Below, piece after piece: positions 1 through 14,300 of a DNA stretch of 64,000 nt. Location: assembly GCA_026874595.1 (NCBI GenBank), contig CM049322.1, forward strand, positions 21,404,400-21,468,399, given 5' to 3'. The position numbers and the translations under genes are program-made. The notes under the pieces were generated by a model. That model made no database searches and was not told where the DNA came from. It was given only the letters and a program-made list of their open reading frames with translations. This stretch comes from Sipunculus nudus (lineage: Eukaryota; Annelida; Sipuncula; Golfingiida; Sipunculidae). Every line of letters begins with the position of its first letter. Position 1 is the first letter of the stretch.

Positions 1-299
1 GATTAAATATTAGGATATGACATTAGATGCTCAATGACATATTTCAATATATAATCAGGTGTAAATACTTTGTAGCATTTCATTTTATCTCTTAAATTTG
101 GCTAGACCTTGGTATGTAACGCTGGTACTCTGAAACTAGTCCACTCAATCATTTTTTTCAACTTTCATGGGATTTAATTTTTAACTAACATGGCCATATA
201 TTTAACTGCTTGCTTATTTACTTGCTTATTAACTTAAGTTTATGTTGATTTGAAAATTGAAAATTTTAATTTTTACAGCTTTTTTTCAGCTAATTGTAT

Positions 300-1620
300 T
301 ATCAGATTTGCAACATTGGTCTGATCTAGGGTCCGTCTGTCTGTCTGTCCGTCTGGATGTCCGTCCCTAAGACTGGCACGTTTCGACACAGTTGGACCTA
401 CAAATCTGAAATTCGGCATACACTTAGATGTCCCCAAAATCTCCTACCATGCCGAAAATTGGGTCAATAGGACTTCGTTCCTTCGAGATATTAAGGAAAA
501 ACCTCAATTTTTTATTAGAAATCTATTTTCACACTTCAGGACTGCCTAATATCAAAACCACTCATCTGGTTTTCTTCATATTTACCATAAATGTTTCTCT
601 ATATAGTTCCTATGTACATGCCAGATATTAAGTCAGTATTATAAAATTTAAAAAAGTTATGGGCCCAAACATAATGGACTTTGTGAAAAAATCAGGAAGA
701 TATTTGGTCACTTAAGACCAAAAGTGTTAAAGGTAGGGACTTTTTTCCAGTAATACAACTTTAATTAATCTAAATTTAATTGTATACCAAAAATTAGATC
801 AAAATCTGTTAAATTTTTTAAATATTGGCAAAAATATAAAATTGGTACCTTAAATTTTGCCCAACTTTGGCCACGGCACATTTTTTTCTTGTAAGTACTG
901 TGGATTTAATTTTCACAGCATGTATACATAAGGATTTAATCTGTTCAAATCTGAAATTTGAAAATAAAAGCTGCAAAATTAGGCTAGTTATTGAATTTTT
1001 TGGAGGCTCTTGTTGTATTCCCTTACATTGTCAAGCAGTCCACTTCGATGACTGTAGGTCATTCAGTGCACATCTCTATGCTCCCCAGGCTGTTGGCATA
1101 ATTTTAGATGTCCCCAAAATCTCCTACCATACCGAAAATTGGGTCATTAGGACTTCGTTCCTTCAAGATATTAATGAAAAAAACTCCATTTTCCAAAAAA
1201 AAGCCATTGTTACACTTCAAGGCTGCCTAATATCAAAACCACTGATCTGTTTTTGATCGTATATAGTATTCACATTCTTTCATACATTTTCTATGAACTT
1301 ACCAAAAATTGGGTATATTTTGAAGTTATGGGCCAAAACATAATGCAATTTTTTGAAAAATCAGGAAATATATTTACTCACCTAACATGAGAATTGCTGA
1401 ACCTAGAGACTTTTTTTAAGGAATATAACTTTATTTAATCAAGATTCAATCGTTTACCCAAAATTAGATCTGAATTTTGCAAATTTTTCAAGTTATTAGC
1501 ATAAATAAAAAATCAATACCTTAAATTTTGTCCAACTTTGGCACTGTTGATTTAATTTTCACAGCATATATACATAAGGATTTAATCTTTTAAAATCTGA
1601 AATTTCAAAGAAATTGATTG
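300..1620. repeat. Dispersed repeat, about 675-bp unit duplicated in tandem
   Basis: Two diverged copies follow one another. The phrase around 428 (ATGTCCCCAAAATCTCCTAC) recurs at 1108, and the phrase around 851 recurs near 1523, giving an offset of about 675 bp. A third, partial copy lies at 16640-17095. Reading frames inside the unit are short and differ between copies, so I do not regard it as coding. Confidence 0.75.
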
Positions 1621-2689
1621 GAAAGAATAGCTTTTATTCATGTTTTCATACACCATGTCAAGTGTTGTTTACATCTAGTCCACCTAGTAGTACAGCCTTC
1701 ACTTGCATTATGTAACCCACCCCAGGCAGCTTGCCTTGTGTCAGCTTGGCCACTACCAGCAGGCTTCCCCTCTGCACTCCCCCCACCCCCAGATGGTGCA
1801 TAAACTAGATGAATGTTATTATTTTCTGTATTTGATTCATTCTTATTCTAGGCTATGCTACATTTTAGATTTTGTATTGTACCACCAGGGTTACAATGAT
1901 TAAAGTGTACATTTAATTGTGTCCACAAAGTGGTGTTTTGCTATGAAAGTGTGGATGTTAATGAGATAAGTAATTCCTTACTTCAGAAGAGTAAAAACTT
2001 CACCAGGTGTGAAATTGACTGTTAATTCCAGTAATAAATTAAAACTGGGATAGTAATTAGCACAATGATATTGTTTGTCCCTCATTCAACCAACAGTGTG
2101 TATACTTTATTTGAAAAGATGTTTTTTTTTATCAAATTTACTGAATCTTTTATTTTATTTTGGTGAATAAAATTAAGCAATGTACTGAAAACTCCAATGT
2201 GCAAAACTTTTTAATAGTGATTCAAGGAATATTCTTGTAGATGCCATGTTGTGGCATTATTTTCTTTTAAATTCAGTTTAAACATTTATGATTTAAAATA
2301 ATAAAATATATGTGTATGCATAATATGACCCAATATGAGCTACACTCTGGATATATGATGATTGCAACTTTTGCAACAATTCTAATATTTTAACTTATAG
2401 TTTCAGTTTTTTACTCTGTATATATAATGATTGCAACTTTTGCAACAATTCTAATATTTTAACTTATATATTCAGGTTTTTTTATTAAAAATTTATAAAA
2501 CCTATAAATAAAAAAAATGATTCAGATAAAAACTTCTTAATGGAAAAAGTGGATATGCTTAAAAAAATAGGCTTATATATAAACTTAAATGCATTATTCC
2601 CTTGAAAGTGAAATAAAGGTATTAGTCCATTCTGTCCACTTGCCTGTCCATCTGTAAATTTTCATATGCATTACAGTATCTCAAAACTT
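1621..2689. other. AT-rich non-coding stretch with a 69-bp tandem duplication
   Basis: I see no convincing exon. A motif beginning ATGATTGCAACTTTTGCAAC at 2358 recurs at 2427, so a 69-bp unit is duplicated in tandem. The end around 2200-2260 resembles the end of the partial repeat copy near 17045-17090. Confidence 0.5.
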
Positions 2690-4061
2690 TTACTGTTTTT
2701 CTTCATGACAGTCTTGTCAGAGTATTAGTTTGCAATCATATATTTAGAACTTTACTATAACCAAGTAGGAGGGCCCCTTTCTTCTTAGCTTTTCATATTC
2801 TTATATAAATGAAAAACATTACAATAGAATATTTCTACATCCACCTTCGTGCTGCCCTCACTTTTCCCTTCTCCGAACCCCATCCCAAAGTCAGCCTCAG
2901 TAAGCAAGAACAAGATGAATCATATATATTCATACTTTAATATTTTGTATAACTATTTATCCATAGGTACCTATGTACATGCCAGAAATTATGTCAATAT
3001 TGTGTAATATTTGACATAGTGGGCATCACAATAATGTACCTTGTCAAGACTAAAGAGATATTGTGTCATACAGTCACTAATTCATAAATCACTTCATCAG
3101 CATAGTTAATCATAAAATCATATCTGTCAAATTGAAAGCTTGCATTTACTGTTTTTTACTTCATGACAGTCTTGTCAGAGTATTAGTTTGCAATCATATA
3201 TTTAGAACTTTACTATAACCAAGTAGGAGGGCCCCTTTCCTCTTAGCTTTTCATATTCTTATATAAATGAAAAACATTACAATAGAATAATTCTACATCC
3301 ACCTTCGTGCTGCCCTCACTTTTCCTTTCTCTGAACCCCATCCCAAAGTCAGCCTCAGTAAGCAAGAACAAGATGAAACAGATATATTCATACTTTAATA
3401 TTTTGTATAACTATTCGTCCATAGGTACCTATGTACATGCCAGAAATTATGTCAATATTGTGTAATATGTAGACATAGTGGGCATCACAATAATTTACCT
3501 TGTCAAGACTAAAGAGATATTGTGTCATACAGTCACAAATTCATAAATCACTTCATCAGCAAAGTTAATCATAATATCATATCTGTCAAATTGAAAGCTT
3601 GCATTTACTGTTTTTCTTCATGACAGTCTTGTCAGAGTATTAGTTTGCAATCATATATTTAGAACTTTACTATAACCAAGTAGGAGGGCCCCTTTCCTCT
3701 TAGCGTTTCATATTCTTATATAAATGAAAAACATTACAATAGAATATTTCTACATCCTCCTTCGTGCTGCCCTCACTTTTCCCTTCTCCGAGCCCCATCC
3801 CAAAGTCAGCCTCAGTAAGCAAGAACAAGATGAATCATATATATTCATACTTTAATATTTTGTATAACTATTCGTCCATAGGTACCTATGTACATGCCAG
3901 AAATTATGTCAATATTGTGTAATATGTAGACATAGTGGGCATCACAATAATGTACCTTGTCAAGACTAAAGAGATATTGTGTCATACAGTCACAAATTCA
4001 TAAATCACTTCATCAGCATAGTTAATCATAACATCATATCTGTCAAATTGAAAGCTTGCAG
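2690..4061. repeat. Tandem repeat, three copies of a 457-458 bp unit
   Basis: The landmark TTCATGACAGTCTTGTCAG occurs at 2702, 3160 and 3617, giving periods of 458 and 457 bp. The copies are nearly identical, with only scattered substitutions, so the expansion is recent. Each unit includes the same GTAGGAGGGCCCCTTTC block. No reading frame is conserved through the units. The array ends where the third copy meets unique sequence near 4061. Confidence 0.9.
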
Positions 4062-4721
4062 ACTACCATACACTTTAGATCCTTCAAAAAATAGCCTTAT
4101 CATCATTCTACTACTGCTTATTACTGCTGTCATTGCATTCATATTTGCTCAAATATATTACAATTTTCAACCCCTCCTAAATAAATAAAAAATAAACCAC
4201 TATATTTGACTCTATTAATCCATCAGTCAGGTTATTTCATTTATCATTTACTCACATATTACATTACATTCCTTTATAATAGCCCAACATGTCCATGATA
4301 TTCATAAGCTTTATCGACTCGATATAGTATCACAGTGGAGTAACATTTATAGTCCAATCACGATCAGCTGAGCGCCGTGACCCATGGGTCCCTTGTTTTG
4401 TTGAATTTATCTTTACCAGTGATTTAATTTCAGTTAAATGCTATCTGAAACATGCCCCTTGGATGTAGATCAGTTCATTGTATATATTGGTTTTAAAATA
4501 TAGCCAAATAAAATTATTTCGTTTATATAGATTTATATATATTCTACTTTGATGATCCCACTGATGCATCATTGTCAAAGTAAAGCTCTTTATGCAGTAT
4601 GTATCTAATCTTAGTCTACCTAATATACTGGTACATACATTTTTTAAGTTTATGGGACCCCCAGCAATGTTCATCATCTATACATGCATGAAAAAATTTT
4701 GCTTCTTCTTTTTCTCTGCAG
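4062..4721. other. Unassigned stretch before a candidate exon
   Basis: No gene is supported. The last 25 bases (4697-4721) form a strong pyrimidine tract ending in CTCTGCAG, read here as the splice acceptor of the exon starting at 4722. Overlapping minus-strand reading frames at 4441-4940 have no recognisable content. Confidence 0.4.
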
Positions 4722-4844
4722 GTGTGCCAGGCTGTGGCCGTAATGTTCCATCTCAAACTTGACCACTTCATGCCAGCCACCAGTTTGATAGGAGCAAATC
4801 TCTTTGTTTGAGCTTGAAATATTGCCTCTGACATTTGTGTCAGG
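4722..4844 (+). other. Candidate noncoding (5' UTR) exon of a small gene
   Basis: A long pyrimidine tract and CTCTGCAG precede position 4722, one of the best acceptor sites in the window. A donor-like GTAATC follows 4844. All three frames through the exon hit a stop, so it can only be untranslated or the end of a transcript. It is placed upstream of the candidate coding exon at 5181-5356. The link between them is inferred. Confidence 0.3.
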
Positions 4845-5180
4845 GTAATCAATAAGTTTTGAAATTAAGATTTTCTTAATTGTTAAATATCTATGCACTG
4901 TTGAAGGCATTTGATTATTATTCTTTAAAGAACTGCACATTGAAACTGATCAGATAACTAATAATAATTGGTATTCATCATTAGACTAAATCTTATAAAG
5001 CAGTTTGGTAAATGCACTTTACTCAGAATAATTTAAGGAACAGGACAAGTCAGAATTTATGGATCTTCAATTAACTGTTGGCCACTTTACATATTCAATG
5101 TTACAGAAAGAAATATTGCCCTGGTATATATAAGGCACATGTTAAATGGATGATTTATTTCATATGTTACATGTTTGCAG

Positions 5181-5356
5181 GCAGCAGTTGAAGCCTTCAA
5201 GATAGAATGATCCCTGGAGGATAGCCCACAGGAAAAGACAACCCACATACTGGCCACATGGGAAAGAATGATTTCCAAGAGCCCTCAAGGACTGATAGAT
5301 CCGATAGTTCAATACTGGTGAGGAGACACACTGGCAGACCAGACAGCCCAATGCAG
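5181..5356 (+). CDS. Candidate exon, start codon of the small gene
   Basis: The acceptor ATGTTTGCAG ends at 5180 and the donor GTGAGA begins at 5357. Codons from ATG at 5258 to CAG at 5356 are open. Stops at 5189 and 5222 close the frame upstream. A short upstream ATG at 5206 is followed by a stop within five codons. Composition is hydrophilic and looks disordered. Confidence 0.35.
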
Positions 5357-8300
5357 GTGAGACTTGAATACCTATCATAGAACAAACAGATAAAGGATTA
5401 ATTTAATCTTTAGTCCCTGCCATAGGATGGAGAATACTAAAATGGTCCACATCTGTCCGTCCCTCCTTCTCTACTAAATATCTTCAAAACCCATTTTTTT
5501 CCCACAAAATTTTATTTACATACATAGTCACCACCTGCAGGTGCTGCCACCTATGTTACACTATTTTCCACGATCCAAAAGGGTCTTTTCCACTCTTTTA
5601 CTTGTAAGTGAATAAATATGAAAACCTGATGCTTCAAATTAATTTTCCCTTGTGCATACATGTTCATCATGTGATTGATATGTAATTTTTAGAGTTTGGG
5701 TCAAAGGTCAACATTTTTCATACTTTTCTGTTCAGATATTGGGACCTCCTTTATTAGGGAAACATGATAATCAGTCCCCAACTGTAGGATTAGTCCCCCA
5801 TCTGGCTGTCTGTCTGTCAGTCTGTCATGCCATCTGGCCACCCGTCCGACCTGCCACATTTTTTAGCTCAGCTGACTGTAAGTCAACTGAGGTGTAGGAA
5901 TGGCGCTTTGTCTGTTGGCCTTCGGGGCGTCTGGCCGTCCGAGGTCTGTTAGCAGGGCACAAATCGTAACTGCTGGTCCTAGAAACTCCTAAGTGAACAT
6001 CCAGGGAGGTCAATAAAAAATCTCCAAGGTATTGGGCTTGAAAGTACCCCCAGAATAATAAAACATTTGATACAAAACCTCCATTATCTTGATACTTAAT
6101 GCATTGATTGTCATGAATCTTGCCTTGAATATTGACCATGACTAGTTTTGTCAGATCCCAAAGAGTGATGATGCCATCTGTATTTTTCTTATTTTAGCGA
6201 ATATTATTCTATGTTTTTTTACTATAAAATGACAACAATCATGTCAGTTTCTCAGTTGAGATTACATCTAGTGCTCCACAACCTGGTGTGTTATTGATCA
6301 CAAGTGGATGCCCTATAGAAATCACCCTGTCCGTCTTTTTGTCTGTCTGTCTTTTCATCCCTCCATCCACACAAATGGTTTTCAGATGAAAACTCCAGTT
6401 TGGATTGACACATGGAATTTTAACTTGACTTACATATGGCCCACCACTAAATCCAGAAACTTTATGATTTTTAAGTCATGAGGTCAGAGGTCAAGGTCAC
6501 AGGACCCACTTATTTAAAAAAGATTATGGCTGCATTTTTATAGCCTAGCGCTTTTCATCCCAAACTTTCCATCTTGCTCATTTAGCTAACTTGCCAGTAT
6601 GGGGAGAGCATAAATAAATTTAGGGTAACAAGGTCAAAGGTCAAGGTCACAGGGGACCATCTGTTCACAAATTAGTTTCCAGATGATAATTCCAGTTTAG
6701 TTTGACATATTGGTTTCAAACTTAACTTATATATGGCTCACCACTTAAGCAAGAACCCTGTTGATTTTTAGGGGCCAAGGCCAAGGTTACAGGACCCATT
6801 TCTTTAAAAAGAATGTGTATGCATTTCAAGCCAAGCTTTTCATCACAAATTTTCCATCATCTAGATATTGCTTACCTGCCAATAGGGGAAGATTCTATTA
6901 GATTTTTTGGTCAGTGGGTCAAAGGTCAAGGTCACAGGGCCCATCCATTCACAAATTAGTTTATATGGCTGATAATTCTGCTTTGGATAGACAGATTGGC
7001 TTCAAACTTAATTTATTAATGACCCACCACTTAAGTTAGAATCATTTTGATTTTCAGGGTGCAGAGATCAAAGGTGAAGGTCACAGGAGCCACATCTTTA
7101 AAAAGATTGTGGATGCACTGTAAATTAAACTTTTCATCCCAAACTTTTCATCTTTTACACATGGTTTTCTTGCCCAAAGTGAGGCAATATGTATCAATAT
7201 GGCAATAATACCTGCTAAGAATCAAGGTCTTGATTAGTTACACTGCATACAAATGTTTTAATATCTAATTTATGTCAGAATATCAAGAAAAATAATAGAT
7301 GGTTAAATGTAAATGAAACTCTACTATTTTTTTGTGATTAATACTACATAATTAAAATCCACATGTATTACATTAATCACATACAACATAAACCTTATTG
7401 TTGCTGTGAGGTCAAATCATAAAGACTGCTATTATAGACCTTTTTGCAGTATACAGTGGGTAAAAATAAAACACATGAAATTTCATAAAGTTAAAATAAT
7501 GGGTTAATAATTCCAGTTCCTCTGATTCATATGCCTATAAGAATCAGGCCAGCCAAGAAGTAGATTATGATTTCAAAATATTCTAATCTGAAAACACCAG
7601 ATTTCAATCATGAAGTCTTCAGCACTGGATTGTAATCTTGGCTTGCCCAGATTGTGATTGTATTCTTAACTGACCCAGATCAAAATTGAATTTTTCAAAT
7701 ATTTCTTATACCCTTTTTTATACCCTATCCCCCCCCCACCCCAACCCAGTTCTGCCAACTTCAAAAGTGCTGTACGATCCTCCAACAATGCAGCAGCTTG
7801 TGTACATGTGTTTAACTTTACAGCACATTTACCGCAAATCAGAAAAACCAACAATGTTTATCGATGGTTGTGTAAAGTTGTGAAAATAATAACTGCTGTA
7901 TTTCTTCTATTTATACCGCACATCCATTTGAAACCACACCCAGACTTCTCCAAATCCTATATAAAATCCCACTAGACAGTCAGTACTAATAAAGAACCCC
8001 CATTTTAAACAGCACTGAGAATTCACAATCTCTAGGTGGCGTTTAATTTTCAGAAGAATTAATCAATAGCAGGGCTCCTGCACTCTTACATCTTGTAACC
8101 CTTATATATCGTTTCTTCTTGCTTTGGTCAATCTGTTATCAACCATGCAACTGTCCTCACCCAGCAAGACATGATTATGTCCGTGTTCTAATTCGTAATC
8201 AACCTGTCAGTTCATTGTGCTTAAAAATTATCATAAAAAGCTTCTGATGTTAAAAAATTGGAACCATATTTCCCAGAAACTATTGAAACATTATGATTGT

Positions 8301-11300
8301 TGATGTTGGAAAACAATGTTATCTTATTTCCTTAACACTAATGCCTAACGACACACTGTTGCAACGAAAGACTAATGTATGTTACTTATCTTCCCAGTTG
8401 AAAGATCTTCTTCAGATTATTGATTTATTAGCTTGTTGCTTCATATGGAAGGTCAGACAAGAACAAAATAAAAAAATTTCATTAGCACACTTATTTTTTA
8501 AATGAAAAGCCTCTAAAAGAAAAATTGATATACAGGTTCACAGAAAATCATAAACTGATTTACTCATGCCTGGCATGAGCGATTCCTGAAAAGGCTGGAA
8601 TCATGGAAATGACAGACCGAAACGCAATTCCCAATTCTGAAAATATTTAAGTTTTAATGTATTTTTTACCTATAATATCTTGGCAATTCACTTGAAACAT
8701 GTATGCAGTGATATAATTGTTGATGCCACTGACAGCGTGCGGGGTTTATCCATGTAGTAAAGATCCCAAAGCCCTGGCTTATTTGTGTGTATATAGCGCT
8801 CTCGCAAGGGATGCTTGGAACTTGTCTACTTGGTTAAATGCCATCCAGTAGCACGTAATATGCATATTGAAACAAGGATAATTTTTTCATATGGTGCCAT
8901 ATTTACTGCCATAAAATGTTCACTAGTTCAGTGAATGCAGACACTGTCAGCTGGCTTGCAAACTGACATACAGGGAGACTCGCACCTAGCACTTCGATTA
9001 CAAGACAACCTGTAGCACATAATAATTATAAATATGAAGTGTCCATTCCTCAGGTTACGCGAATCTCAATGGTTGTCAAGCTTGTATTATTGGACTAAGT
9101 CAAGAAATGAATGTATCATAACGGGTCAACAAAGTTCAAGAAAGGGACTTGTGTTTTCTCACAATTTTAAAACGAAACCCCAGATTTAGTGCAGTTACCT
9201 TCTTAAGAAATGGATCTATTAAATGGTAACCGAATGATGACCCTGGTTTTTATACAATAGCATTGAACTTGCACACAGTTAAATGTCGTAAAAAACATAG
9301 TTCACAACAGTTCTACTTGGTCAAAACCTAATTACGTTTTTCCTTCCTCACTGCTACAACAGAATAAATTTGAACCTGACCGATGTCATTTACGCAAACG
9401 TGATATATTTTTGGGAAAATTTGGTGACTTTGACATTGTTATGGGCAGGACAGGAAGAAGTAATTTTGATAGTTTAAGATTAACAAGAAATAATAAATGA
9501 GGAAGCCTGGTTAAGTAGAGCATCATGGTAGCCTTGGTTTTGTGCGCTGTCACTTGTCTACCTTAAGCCATTTGTGGATGGGGACAATGATATGCAGGGT
9601 GTGTGTGGGTTGATCTCCCTCACATTATGCAGAAGACTGACATTTCTTTGAACTAACTTTATCTTTTTAAAAAGTAAGGTGTCAATGTCCTGTGATGCAC
9701 AGCCTCTTGAAATGCTAATTCTTAGTGGGTGCCACCTTCTAGACATTTGTCGAAAATAATTTATTACCAAAATTTGGGCCCTGAAATTGACCCTCTGCTG
9801 TCTCCTATGATATTCATTTGAATTGTTGTATAATACACTTTCTTTGATATGTTTAATAAATTCTGCTTTGGTCTGCTCCATACCATTCTATATAATTTTC
9901 CTGTTTTCACTTTTAGAATCATATAAATAATGCCACTGACCATTTTTGAGAATCAAATATCATAAAATCCAATTTCAATGATCAGTTTTAAAGTGATCAT
10001 TATGCTGATATAGGGATCCTCAGGAGCTGGCAGCTCCAAGATGCCGAAAATAAATTGTACCAAATTTGAGGCTCAAAATTATGGGTCGTCTTATACATGG
10101 GGTCGTCTTATACATGTGTAAATACAGTACTTTGAAGGTTAAATTAATTAAGTTTTTATTGGGCCATTGCTATCAGATAAACTTACCAATACCTATTAAG
10201 TTACTCATATTTTTTTAAATAATTGAATGTGAATGGTAATAAATGATAAAATAATATATACCAGTATAATTATCATGTACATTAATATATTAATAATTGA
10301 AAACTTGATTTATACAAATATATAAATGTAACTATTCTAGTAAAGTGTAAGCTGCAATTATGCCTTTTTTCAATCAATCAATTACTACTACATCAAAGTA
10401 GGCCAGGGTGTCCTAGATGGCCTTCAAACATTCAATTTTAAGGCATGAGGGATTTTTAGGCATTAGGCAAATAAGGCATTTTTGCTGATTGCTAAGTTGC
10501 TCATTTCATGATGAGCAAGGAGAATTCATTGATTTTTGCCCATTTCATGAAAGGGGAAAGTGGTCCCCATTTCATGTAATGGGCAATTTCACATTTGTAA
10601 GTATTATATATACTTAAAAGATGACATGTCAATGTAAGATATCACATCACTAAAATGCAGTGGAACAAAGCTAATATATATATGGAATATAGAACCTCTC
10701 TAATTGTATACTCCTTTTTCAGCATGCATTTTCCTTTTTATTGTTTTTCAGTATTTTAATGCTGTACCTAATTCTTGAGGCACCCTCATATGCAGTGAAA
10801 TAAAGATGTTAACAAAGTGCAATTTTACTTGATTTTAGAGCAGTCTCCTCTGATTAATATGCCATTGGTTGTTCCTGCTGAACAAAATGTGTAATGCCAT
10901 ATACAGATGTTGTCACAGGTCTAGTGTTCAAGGTGCCTAAATGTGCCCTCTAAAAGTCATTTTACAAACCCTTAATTATATGTATTTTATATTTAGTTTA
11001 GGATGTCACTTGTGGTATCATTAAAAAAATTTGGTTTGTTTATTGCATATAATTCTCATGACTGAGATGGAGGGGTCATTTTGATGAAATATCAATTAGA
11101 GGAAAGAGAAGTTCTATATTTTTACTTGAGGGATGTATTAGTCACAGGTGACAGGCATAAAATCACATAATGATCAGAAAGCATGTTTATCTGTCAGTAA
11201 GTTCTGAAAATTTGACGAAGATATCTTTGATAGTTATTGAGTAAATGTATTTTGTACAAAGTCATGTTTAAACATGTAAAAAATGCAAAATTGATCTGAA

Positions 11301-14300
11301 TAGTTAGTGTGACAATCCACAGGTTGTACAGTAAAGGGTTAAAGGGGTAGACCAAATGCAAATGCATGTGTACCTTTGATGTACCGAATACATACTTTCT
11401 CAGAAGTTATATAAAAGATCAACTGCAGAAATCACTGAAATACCATGCACCAGATATATAATTTGGTGTTAATACAATATTTATGTTTGTCATATCTTTC
11501 AGATGTAACATTCATTAAAATAATTCTACCATAAACAGAAGGGGGGGCACCCTGGTTGCCACTTCCATTAATGGAAGTATGTGTCAATCATAGAAGCACT
11601 GGTTCTACTTTATTAAAAAGCTAAGCGATGTTGTATCATAAAAACATATGATTGTAAGAGGTGTCATATATTTTACTGTCATATAAGTGTTACTGAATCA
11701 ACAAATCTTCACTGATCCACTACCTACAGAAAATTATTTCTATTTGAAAAAAAATAGATGAAAATGACAAGCGTATGCCACTTAAATTTATTGCATTAAT
11801 TAATTCAAATCAAACTGTTTGAAGCACAGGCAAGAAAAAAACCCACATTTCTATATATTGTAATTTTGATGCATGGCACATGAGTGTTATTTGGAGGATG
11901 TTGAAAAAAAAGTTCATGTAACAGGAATATAGTAAAGGTAGATGGTTATATGTTTGTGTGCTGAAAAGAGAGCGAGAGGCTCAGAATGTTATTGTATTAG
12001 TACTATTAGAATTAACAGTTAAACTATAAACATGGCTGTCCCTTGAAAATTTACTCCTTATTGTCATATATTTTTTTCTTAATTACGGGCATCTCTCTAC
12101 TCTGAATTATGGACAGTTATAGAGGATCAGAGCTGTCAAACCACCTTTGTATTATGGGCAAAGTGACAGGAGAACCAGAGGCAAACATGAAAACTCTGGA
12201 GTTCCTTGATCTGTGAAGCTTGTGCAGTGAACATTTTCATCTAACGTTAATAAGGGCTTTGGCCCTGATATGGCTCCATGGGTACTTGGTGAGCCATTTA
12301 GGTACCAGGTTTGAAAATTACGGGCCTATTAATTGGCACTCCCTGTGGCTACCTTTATTAATTTCTGTGTAGTGGCTACGACAGGGCGACAGTCCACCTG
12401 ATGGCTGAACTAGTTGATTTACTCAACTTAAGCTGATGTCAGATGTTTGATGTTGGTTTGAGCAAATCTTATGGGCAGGTCTGCAAATTCAGTGGTGGGT
12501 TCATTAAATAACTACTTCAATGACCACATAATGAATGCCAAATTCAGACTCAGTAAAATTGCTTTCTAATAGCTCTCAAATCGCCACTATATAACAATCA
12601 ACTTTATTTTTGTTTTTAATTTTATTCAATTGAGTTTGTATTCTGTTACCATTCTTATTATTGTTGGATTTTACCTGTGTTGTGCATTGGTATTTGATAA
12701 ACATGGAGAGGGCAGATGGTCAAGAACAAGGACAACATTCTTTACAAGCAAGCTGTGAATGTGAAAAGTGATGGCAAATGTCTATGTGTGTGCACACTCA
12801 ATGAGAACATCATATTGCTTGTGTTGAAATGGTTCCAGAAGACTTAGGGCATGAACGAAAATAATTAATAATTTATATGAATGTTTTAGTAGTTGAAATC
12901 AAATATACACATTTAAGTCTATTCCAAAGAGTGCTGTTTTCTATTTTCTTTTCATACATACTTACCTGAACTTAAATTCTAGTAGAATGTCATGGAATGT
13001 ACATATAAATTTATATATATTTAGTGTAAGCCCTCAGATTGAAAATAAGTAAGTCCTCTGTATTGTGATAAAAATTTCCGGTCCTGTCAGTGCCCATAAT
13101 TTCGGAGGCCCAGATCAAGGTCATGTCAAGGCCCAGATCCAGATCTGGACCAATCGACAAGATCCTGATCGGGATTTGGTCCGGCCTAAACCCCGATCGG
13201 GATCTGGTCCAGCCCTTGTCCAGACCAGATCCCGATTGGGGTTTAGGCCAGACCAAATCCCGATTGGGATCTAGTCTGGACCAGTTCCTGATTGAGATTC
13301 CATGGCAGACTAGAGCAGGCTTTTGGCTAAATGTTATTTCATAAGGTTAAGACATGAAAATAATAAACCAATTTGAGTAAAAAATATAATTTTATTTATA
13401 TTAATATATGTAATAAAAACATGAATATATACATATATTTAGTTGAAAATGTTGATAAGAGAAGTTATAAATGTTGGTTTTCATGAAATCAGGACTTTTC
13501 ATTTGAATGTAAGCTGTTTATGAGTTGATACAAGTTAAGAATATCCATATTTGAAAGCAGGGGACTGAAAACTTCATATGATACTTAACTTCTTATATAT
13601 GTCATCCATATAACAATTTATTCTACCTACAAAACGCATCAAATATATACACTTATTTACACAGTGAGTCAGCTTAAACTAGTTCAATTGTTATATAAAA
13701 AATGAATAAACAATCTGATGAAAATACTGGAAATAATAATTAAACTTGAAAAATAATACAAGGACTTGAAAAATAATTACAATAAATATAATCACTCAAT
13801 TAATTCAAACTTATATATTAATTAAGTTATTAAGATAGAGTAATTAACACTGACTACAAACTAAATTAACATTTATCATTACTTATTAAGTTATAATTTC
13901 AGACATCCTGTCAGGGATATAGTTATGCTCTGAATCTAGGTCTGGGCTAACCTGAACTTTGATAAGTTCAGACAGGAACTCATTCTCTTTCCTAAAAGTT
14001 AATGATTGAGGTTTAGGCCGGACCAAATCCTGATCGGCATCTTGTCCGGACCAATCGGCGACCAAAGTAATTAGGTTGCAGTGATTTAATTTCAGGTTTC
14101 TGAGGAGATATTTTATCTATCTGGATATTAGTTACAAGTTTCTAGGATTATAAGTGATAACAATTTGTGCCCTGCTCTAGGACGGCTGGATGGATGACGG
14201 ATAAAGCCCCATTCCTAAATCTCAGTTGACTTTCAGTCAGACAAACTAAAAAAGTGACCACTTTTGGCCAAAATAAACAAAAGAAGTTGTAACTTCAGGG

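Noticed and set aside
2690-4061. CRISPR-like or other regularly spaced array
   Set aside because: The units are 457 bp, contiguous and nearly identical, with no unique spacers, in a eukaryotic setting.
8398-8451. Additional in-phase exon (LKDLLQIIDLLACCFIWK) for the small candidate gene
   Set aside because: Acceptor and donor are plausible and phase 0 fits, but 54 bp of open AT-rich sequence is easily found by chance and nothing else supports it.
9558-9881. Minus-strand 107-codon frame
   Set aside because: No recognisable motif, no splice context, and composition is typical of AT-rich noncoding DNA.
10750-10802. Terminal exon reading ILMLYLILEAPSYAVK after a TTTTTCAG acceptor
   Set aside because: Too short, with no compatible upstream exon.
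13011-13344. Overlapping Asp/Pro/Arg-rich frames on both strands
   Set aside because: The DNA is palindromic, so both strands give similar periodic peptides. There is no splice or start support.
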